DNA from: Periconia sp. R9002
Lineage: Eukaryota; Ascomycota; Dothideomycetes; Pleosporales; Periconiaceae
Assembly (NCBI GenBank): GCA_023627715.1
Contig: JAMAHW010000143.1
Location: 1 to 52,392 of the forward strand
Length of the DNA stretch: 52,392 nucleotides
Direction of reading: 5' to 3'
In this document: positions 45,301-52,392 of the stretch, piece after piece
How positions within the stretch are numbered: the stretch's first letter is position 1
How the letters are laid out: each line of letters opens with the position of its first letter
Translations under genes and position numbers: made by a program
Notes under the pieces: generated by a model
The model's database searches: none
What the model was told of the DNA's origin: nothing
What the model saw: only the letters and a program-made list of their open reading frames with translations

Positions 45301-48300
45301 GTCTCTCTGTACAAAGATGCCACCAATCTCAGCAGCAAATAGAGAAGGAACACCGACGTGTGCCACTGACGCATTCGACAACGACACAGATACATCGCCC
45401 AGGCGTTCGTTGACGAAGGCATTGAGGTCAACATTGTTGACAGTGGCAAGTGTCAATATTCCCGGTCGATCATCATCTGGGAGATACTTGGTAACTCTCG
45501 ATAGCATCGCTATTTCAGCGCCAAGTGCTTCAAATACTTGCATCTGGGTTGGGTCAGAGACGCGTACACTGACGCTTGCAACTTCAGCTCGTAGAACTGA
45601 GCCTTTTCGTCTCTGTCGGAGAAGTGTGTCAACAAGAATATCATCATCGTTTTCATATTTGTCCTTTGAAGGAGTAATCATCGCAAGAAGTCTTCCGAGA
45701 TCTTCCTCTCGAGGCACAAACAGGAATGTCAAGGTAGAGCTTTCCATCTTGACTGCGAGAGCAGCATCAGATGACGATGAATCGGTATATGGACCAGAGA
45801 CTTGAATTTCGGAGACTTTCATACGAACATTGCTTTCACGTATCGCAAGACGCACAGAAGTTGTATTTAACTTCACGGCACAGCTCTTGCCTTTCAGAGT
45901 GAGAGCAACTTCTCCAAACTGCACGTCGATCTTTGGCACACTGGGCGGTTTTGATGGATCTGTAGGAGGAGGCGCTGGCGCTGTGTCTCTGAAATGGACG
46001 CCGCGTGGCTTCGATGGGTTGGGAGACGCAATTGGGCTCATAACAGGGGAAGAAAACGAACTGCTCAACTCGAGTACGCCACTGAATCCCCCGAAAGATC
46101 CCAATGCTTGATCTAGCTTTTGCAAATCAAACATTACTTTCACAGGACGCGTCACGACAGTCAAGCGCCGGTCCTGAGCTTGTTCGTAATCAATCTCAAT
46201 GTCAGCGCTACCCATGGACTTCCGAGATTTTGGCCGCGAGTCCTGGAAAGCAACGATATCATAGTCCAGTGAGGAGAGTGTAAATTGTCCGATGCGAAGC
46301 TTTGCACGGAGTTCTTCGGTGGAGATCTGGCTTGCAGCATATAAAGTCGAGAGACGAACTTTTAGAATAGCATCCAGCGGATTTGTGTCGAGGGGTTCTA
46401 AAGAACTGGGTTGTAGAACCAAGGACTCCGTGAGAAGGCGCTCTCGCATGGATACGCTAATCAATTTGATTGATAGTTCGAAACTACTTCGTGTAGACTG
46501 TTTACCGGGCGATTTCTCCGTATTTCGAGATTTCTTCTCGGCTTGAGGTTCACCTGCGAAAACTGACAAGACCCTTGTAAACATTTGATACATGATCAGA
46601 CATGTAGAGAAATCAACATGACTTGATATTGTCCCAACATCGACGCTGATTGCTGACGAAGGTGGTTTCTTCTCCGCAGAGGGTTTCGCTGTTTCTGCGG
46701 ACTTCATACCTGGACGTCTACGTGAGCTGGCTTCCATGGAAGGGTTTTTGCGCGCAGAAGTTGAATGGGCGTAATTAGAGAAGGAGCCAGGCATTCCCTG
46801 GAAGATTGAATCTTCCGCCAGATTTGGGGGGTTGAAATCGAAGCCTGATTGCGCGAGCTCAGATTGATTATCAACCGTAGAGGAATTGTCTTCAGACAAT
46901 CCCAGTGGGAACCATACAGTAACTTCATCGATGGTCAAAAAGCGCTTGGCTAGTCTCGAAGAAGATGGCATAGAGCCCATAGAAGCAGATGTACCATCGC
47001 CGGGTTGCGTTTGCCGTGTGCCTACGGGAGAAGAGAAGACGCTCTGTGGAGAGGCCGGTCGCGGAGTCGGGCAGCTATCCTCCGCCTCGGGTGCAGGTTC
47101 CAGAATGCTCCCCGCTATCATTGAGTCGGGGACCGGGGCAGACAAATCAGAACTTGTGCCACGACTTGACGCATCGGACGAAGAATCCCAACCTCCTGGT
47201 ACTCCAGCACGATGACTTGCGTCCATTGGAGCACTCATTGCACTCATGTACATACTCTCAGCGTCATCGTGGGAAAAGAGTTTTGATTCACTCAATTCAT
47301 CACTAGGCGCCTGACTACTGTCGCTAAGATCATCCTTGAGTGGCGCTTCATCTTCGATCGGGGCTGTTTCGTGGGTCTCAGCAACAGGAGCCTCAGGCTG
47401 TTCCGATGCGAATGAAATTTGAGAATTCTGAAAGGAAGCCTCAAGCTGTTTCGATGTGAATGAAATTTGAGAACTATGGCCATCATACGCAGAACTTGAC
47501 AAACGGTGTAACGCAGAAGCAGTAGGAAGGTCTGACGTTGAAGCCTCGCTTTCATGATATGAGTCCGTTTGCATTTGACTTGCGCCTGCACCGTCCAGAC
47601 CCCAGTCATGTATTTGCTGTGTGGCGGAATGTTGTGAATCAAAACCTTGTTCAATCTGCGAGTCAAGAAGTTGATGTTGCATTGCATAGCCCAGCAAGCC
47701 TTCGTCATCATATAGAACACTACTCGCACTCATATCACGAATGGGAATAGAACCTTGAGACTCAGACATGATGCTATGGCTTGGCTCATCATCAGATCCG
47801 ACATCTGCAAATCGGTCTTCGTCTGTTGTGTGGACTGAAGAATGCAATGCTTCACCCAAAGAAGGTGGCAAAGTCTGTGAGGGTAATGTAGTACTCTCAT
47901 ACGCTTGCTTCGTTCCACTGTTCTCCATCGAGGAAGAAGCCTCCAGTGTAGAGGGATGTGCCGGCGAAAGAGCTTCTCTTGAATGGTCCGGGGAGTCCTG
48001 TGAATCGAAAGGAGGTTTAGTAGAACCAGCAGTAGTTTCGCTGTGAGGTTCAGGGTTTGTAGACGCTACAGATCGAGTCGCTTCCGGGGATGACGGTCTA
48101 GAGACACGCGGCAATGATACGAAGTTCTCAGCATCTGAGACCATTCGAGCACAAATTTTCTCCAGCCGCAAACGGCGCTTTCCGAGTTTCGAAGAGGACT
48201 GTGCTGGCTGAGTAGAAGCAGATACATCTATCCGGGGCTCCTCCGACAGCACCGAGTCCATGCTAACACGGCTCACGTGGAAATTCAAGGAAACGTATGG

Positions 48301-49113
48301 GGTATCTTCATCTCTGACATCGTTGGGTGATTCGGATGAAAATTGGTCTTCGACTTCGAAATCAATGTCATTGATGACAATCTTGAGCCGATCAAGCGCC
48401 GTATTCAACAGGTTGCGCAGATATGCGGGGAGGGCCAAAGGCGCACCCATTCCGGTAACACTCTCGTCATCATCATCGCTAGAAGAGACCGAATCTTGGA
48501 GATTCGCCGACTGAGCCTCTAGCTGGTGTTCTAACTCCTTGATTTCCTCCTCCGGCTCTTCCCGTATAAATGATTCGGCAAGATCGTCTACGGTTGGTAC
48601 ATGGTTTTCGTCTTCGTCCTCACTGTCAGACTCCTCGTCGGCGGGAGCATGGCCGCGGGGCGAGCGCAACGGCGGTGACCGAGCGCGGGGCTGCGAGCGT
48701 TCTGTGCCGCGAGACTTGGACTCTGGCGTGGCGGGATCCTGGGCGATTTTGGCGCGAACCTTTATCCCATCGATCTCGACTATTATTTGGGGGACGCCGA
48801 ATTCGAGGACGACGGTCACGCGGAAGAGGGAGGCTCGTGCTTCGGAAATCTGAATACCGGGAGGGAGTTTGACGTGTAAAAGAGCCGTCAGTTTCTATGG
48901 GCACAAAGTCAGCACAGCTCTCATAGTGATGGCGGGAGTCGGCCGACTTGCCTTGACATGCAGTCCTACATCGGTCATGCGCAAGGTGGTCTCCTTGCCG
49001 ACGTCTACATTGACAAAGTCGGCGGGATCTTTGTCGAGTATGTCAATATGGCGGAGGCCGAAGAGTAAGAGCCTCTTCCCTATGGAAGAAGAGAAACCAA
49101 GGAGAAAGGCCAT
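42373..49113 (-). CDS. atg2: Autophagy-related protein Atg2 (bridge-like lipid transfer protein)
   Basis: Atg2 moves phospholipid from the ER to the growing isolation membrane with Atg18 and Atg9. Exons on the minus strand are 48952-49113, 42478-48894 and 42373-42390, giving 2,198 residues. Exon 1 holds the chorein-like start MAFLLGFSSSIGKRLLLFGL and GLHVK. The intron 48895-48951 has a GC donor (AAG-GCAAGT), a GCTGAC branch site and a TAG acceptor; joining gives GLHVK-KLTALLHVKLPPG in frame. The large exon carries the long acidic, Ser-rich insert (about residues 100-650), the beta-groove region and the C-terminal ATG_C blocks (GVLAGLAVVRPIVNVGSGMRDLV, LLRPALGATKLVSNALLGVGN). The last intron (42391-42477; GTGAGT, GCTAAC, CAG) leads to a five-codon exon, so the protein ends DKYKSY rather than VSLFLSFRS; fungal Atg2 proteins commonly end in a KYK-type motif. 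Confidence 0.95.
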
Positions 49114-49993
49114 GGTTTTTGTGGTGGAAAGGTATGCGGGGAGAAAGGGTATAGGTACGTGGGAGGTAGGCAAGTGGAGCCTCACCGGTGAGTTGAAAGA
49201 GGCTCCATAAGTGGTGGCTGAGGAATGAGCTGGGTGTGGTTAACCTAGCAACGGCGGAAGAGAAGAGCAGCGAATGATTATTGTCGCGGAGGGCCGACGT
49301 TTGAAAAGCGAGGAGATATGATGGTTGAGGCTGATTGTTTATGTAGGTAGCTTGAGCGTGGCGCGGCGGCGGAGAGTTAGCGGGGGAGCACGAGCGACTA
49401 AGGGTTCGAGGTGTATGAGGATGAGATGAGAGGGACGGATGCCGCTTTGCGTCTGGGGGTGGACGAGGGAGAGGTAAGTAGGGTGTCGAGGTAGAGGTGG
49501 CCGTGGACGTGGACGTGGACGTGGACGTGGGTGCGGAGAAGGTGAGAAGGCAAGCAGTGGGCGGATGATGCTTTCGCCAGATGGAGCGATAGTCACGTAC
49601 CGGCCATCACGTAGTCACCCGTTCAGGTAACCCACCACCTAACATGTACCTAGGTACACAATACGCATAAGATAGCTGGATAGTACACAAATGCATCATT
49701 ATTTAGTGAATAACTAATCGCACATGAGATGAATAGCCGTTGACCAACCACGCAAATCATAAATAACGTCATTCCGTTATTTACTCCCCTTCTTATCCAC
49801 GCCCGCCCCGCATCCCCGATAAGCCTCCCTCCGCCCTTTTCCCTCGGCGCTAAACCGCTTACGGCCCCTTACATCAGCACCCCTAGTCCTCCACCACTAC
49901 AGTTTTGGGCATTAATTGGCGGACCACGCATGAGCAACAAACACATTACATTCAATTTCACTCTTCTGTAAATCTACAAAAAGAAATATCAGA
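49114..49993. promoter_or_regulatory. Divergent promoter region of atg2 and the adenosine deaminase gene
   Basis: 880 bp with no credible gene. It contains a GTGGAC hexamer repeat at 49503-49526; the matching minus-strand frame encodes only Pro-Arg repeats. The flanking start codons face away from each other. Confidence 0.45.
49503..49526. repeat. GTGGAC hexanucleotide tandem repeat
   Basis: Four perfect consecutive GTGGAC units, about 390-415 bp upstream of the atg2 start codon. Confidence 0.7.
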
Positions 49994-51896
49994 ATGGCAG
50001 CGGAAAACACCTCGACCGCAGATGATTGGGAGAAGGCCGAGGGTGTCCCGAGTCTAACCGACCCATTCATCCAAAAGTACCTCGCTGGCCGCGACGCCCT
50101 AGTACAGCAGGAAAAACAGCAGCGGAGTGGTCAGTAGAATTTAAACCACCCACAAGATTTTTTTTCCAACGTGAAATCGCAATTCTCATACCCATCAGAT
50201 CACCTCTTCCGGAAAAATCTCTCACCAACCGCTGCCGAAGCCTGTGCCATTGTCTCCCAGATCCGGTTCGAGGAGCACCAAACGCTATGGACCAAGGACT
50301 ACGAGGACAGTCTGGTCAGCCAGCATGTCGATGTGTACCCGGGTATGATGTTCAACCTGGCCCAAGACCGCATAGATAAGGGTAAGCTGTGGAAAATTGT
50401 GCGAAAAATGCCCAAGGGAGCACTCCTCCACTGCCACCTGGAAGCCATGCCTGATCTCGACTGGGTCCTCGAAGAAGCCTTCCAAACCGAAGGTGTATGT
50501 TTGCTAAGCGATGGGCCGCTTTCCAGCGAGGAAACGAGGCTCAAGACAGGTTTCTCCTTCACCTACACCAAAGTCTCGGCGAAGAGCGACGTCTCGGTTT
50601 GGAGCAACGACTACGCCGCGTCCACCAAAGTTCCCTTGACCGTCGCCGCAGACAGTTTTCCAGACGGCGGACGCAAAGGGTTCGTCGAATGGGTCCGATC
50701 ACGCGTCACCATCACCCCAGAGGAGCACCTAAAGCACCACGAAGGCCCCAACGAAGCCTGGCGGAAATTCATCTCGTGCTTCCCCATCCTCGGCTCCCTG
50801 ATCTACTACGAGCCCATTTTCCGCAAATTCATCCGCAAGATGTTGCGGGATCTGGTCGAGGATGGCGTCTACTACGTCGACATGCGGTCCGCGTTTTACA
50901 CGCCGTATCGGTGCCTCGGGCAGGAGGAGTGGGAGCCCGACTATATCAGCTACTGCGCCCACCTCGAGGACGAGATTGAAAAGTTCAAAGCATCAGAGGA
51001 AGGAAAGGACTTCTGGGGTGCGCGCATGATATGGACAACGGTCCGCGCGTTCAACAAGCGCATGGTCATAGATAGTATGAATCTCCTTTTCTCTCTAACC
51101 TACCCCCAAATAATTACACACCATAGTTCACACCTCTACAAACCACATCCATCCCCACTAACAACAGAAAAAAGGCATGAACCTCTGCATCGCCACCAAA
51201 CTCCAATTCCCCACCCTAATCGCCGGCTACGACTTCGTCGGCCAAGAAGACGCCGGCCGCTCCCTCGCCGACCTAACCCCCGAACTCTTCTACTTCCGCA
51301 AAGCCTGCGCCGAAGCCGGCGTTGACATCCCCTTCTTCTTCCACGCGGGCGAAACCCTGGGCGACGGCGACGCCGTCGACGAAAACCTCTTCGACGCCAT
51401 CCTCCTCGGAACCCGACGCATCGGGCACGGCTACTCCCTCTTCAAACACCCCCTCCTCATCGACATGGTCAAGGACAAAAAAATCCTCGTCGAAAGCTGT
51501 CCCGTTTCCAACGAAGCGCTGCGTCTCTGTGGCAGCATCATGTCGCATACCCTTCCCGCGCTCCTCGCGCGCGGCGTGCCGTGTTCGCTGTCGAACGACG
51601 ATCCTACGATCTTCGGACAGCATGCCTCGGGCATGTCGCATGATTTCTGGCAGGCGCTGCAAGGGTGGGAGAATCTGGGCTTGGAGGGACTTGGCTCGCT
51701 CGCGGAGAATAGCGTGCGGTGGGCGAGTTTTGAGGATTACACGCCGCAGGAGTGGGGCGTGAGTGTGCGGGAGGGGAGTATGGGGAAGGGGGTACGGGCG
51801 GAGCGGTTGAAGGAGTGGACGAGGCGGTGGGAGAGGTTCTGCGCGTGGGTTGTGGACGAGTTTGGGGTGGATGAGAATGTCGAGCCTGAGGCGTGA
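49994..51896 (+). CDS. ADGF/CECR1-type adenosine deaminase
   Basis: Expected to deaminate adenosine or deoxyadenosine to (deoxy)inosine. Exons 49994-50129, 50199-51074 and 51175-51896 give 577 residues. Metal and active-site motifs of the family are present: HCHLEAMPD near residue 123 (HxH zinc ligands), HAGETLG near 394 (zinc-ligand His plus catalytic Glu), GHGYSL near 420, and SNDDP near 477. The length and the block before HxH (DHLFRKNLSPTAAEACAIV) place it with the CECR1/ADGF group rather than the shorter classical enzyme. No signal peptide is seen at MAAENTSTADDW, so unlike animal ADA2 it is probably intracellular. The first donor is the less common GTCAGT. The second intron needs an AAG acceptor after a CTAAC branch site, because the CAG seven bases earlier breaks frame. 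Confidence 0.92.
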
Positions 51897-52154
51897 GCAT
51901 CACTACACTTGTGTGTGTGTGTGGGAAACATGTCACACACGAACCCCATTCTTCAACGAATGATTGCATTAGACCTCCAACCAAAATCCCTTCTTGCATA
52001 ACCTGGAGGTATGTACCTTAAACCAGGTGACTTTACATTCAACACCCCCCACATACTTAGGTACCTCTAAATATCTATACATCAAAACAAGACAACTATA
52101 GAAGATATAAAACAAATCGTCGCAGAGTTATCCATGCCTCGCGAAACCAACATC

Positions 52155-52392
52155 CTACACCCCCCACACCCCTTCCCCCCACCACGCCTTATACCCCCCC
52201 AACCACACCCCGTCCTCCCTAAAAACCTGCCTAACCCTCCCCTCTACACCTTCCAGCCACACCCTCCCCCTCTCCCGTTCCTCCTCATTCCTAGCAAAAT
52301 ACCTATGAAATATGAATCGACACAGATAGGAAGGGGTAGGGGGGGAAATACCTGTAATAAATACCGTTTGTCCAGAAGGTGGATTCTGCGGC
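52155..52392 (-). CDS. 3' end of an unrecognised gene, cut by the window edge
   Basis: On the minus strand two segments, 52352-52392 and 52155-52302, can be joined across a 49 bp intron (GTATTT donor, CATAG acceptor) in one frame. They encode a 62-residue C-terminus containing STFWTNGIYYRYFARNEEE, then RGRVWLEGVEGRVRQVF and YKAWWGEGVWGV before a TAG stop. The alternation of charged helix and aromatic residues looks like real protein, and the frame survives several long G-runs. The family is not recognised. It converges with the adenosine deaminase gene, leaving about 260 bp between stop codons. Confidence 0.6.
   Translation of the reverse strand, partial: PQNPPSGQTVFITGISPPTPSYLCRFIFHRYFARNEEERERGRVWLEGVEGRVRQVFREDGVWLGGYKAWWGEGVWGV

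Overview
The window looks like nuclear DNA of a filamentous ascomycete (Pezizomycotina; Dothideomycetes is my guess, not shown by the sequence). Reasons: short introns (about 49-171 bp) with GT-AG ends and frequent CTAAC/CTGAC branch sites; gene spacing of 0.2-4 kb on both strands; and a White Collar-2 photoreceptor partner, a Zn2Cys6 motif, GH5 and GH45 secreted glycosidases and a DUF7580-like protein. No transposon, CRISPR array or rRNA was seen. Manual B-box scanning gave no convincing tRNA.

Layout, left to right. A 2.7 kb upstream region leads into a Kin4-type protein kinase (+), whose pyrimidine-rich leader carries a minimal ATG-TGA uORF. It converges on wc-2 (-). wc-2 diverges from rad50 (+) across about 0.7 kb. 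Next come a secreted GH5_9-type exo-beta-1,3-glucanase (+), a GT31/fringe-like type II membrane glycosyltransferase (-), a 3.8 kb stretch without a recognisable gene, a 70-residue Ser/Gly/Gln-rich small protein (+), a GH45 endoglucanase (+), an unrecognised 476-residue coiled-coil protein (+) and an MFS transporter (+).

The most unusual part is 34.2-40.5 kb. A DUF7580-like protein (-) and a 1,350-residue mosaic zinc-finger protein (+) diverge from only about 240 bp. The mosaic protein joins an N-terminal helical domain and degenerate C2H2 array, of the type seen in fungal NLR-like/allorecognition proteins, to a PHD finger, a Zn2Cys6 motif, a SANT domain and another C2H2 finger. After a diverged local duplication with a small candidate membrane protein, the window ends with atg2 (-, with a GC-AG intron), an ADGF/CECR1-type adenosine deaminase (+) and the 3' end of an unrecognised gene (-) running off the right edge.

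The genes are mostly unrelated housekeeping genes (mitotic-exit checkpoint, light sensing, DNA repair, autophagy, purine salvage) mixed with cell-wall and plant-biomass enzymes and one accessory-looking pair. All exon structures were built by hand from splice consensus, reading frame and family knowledge. No alignment or transcript data were available.
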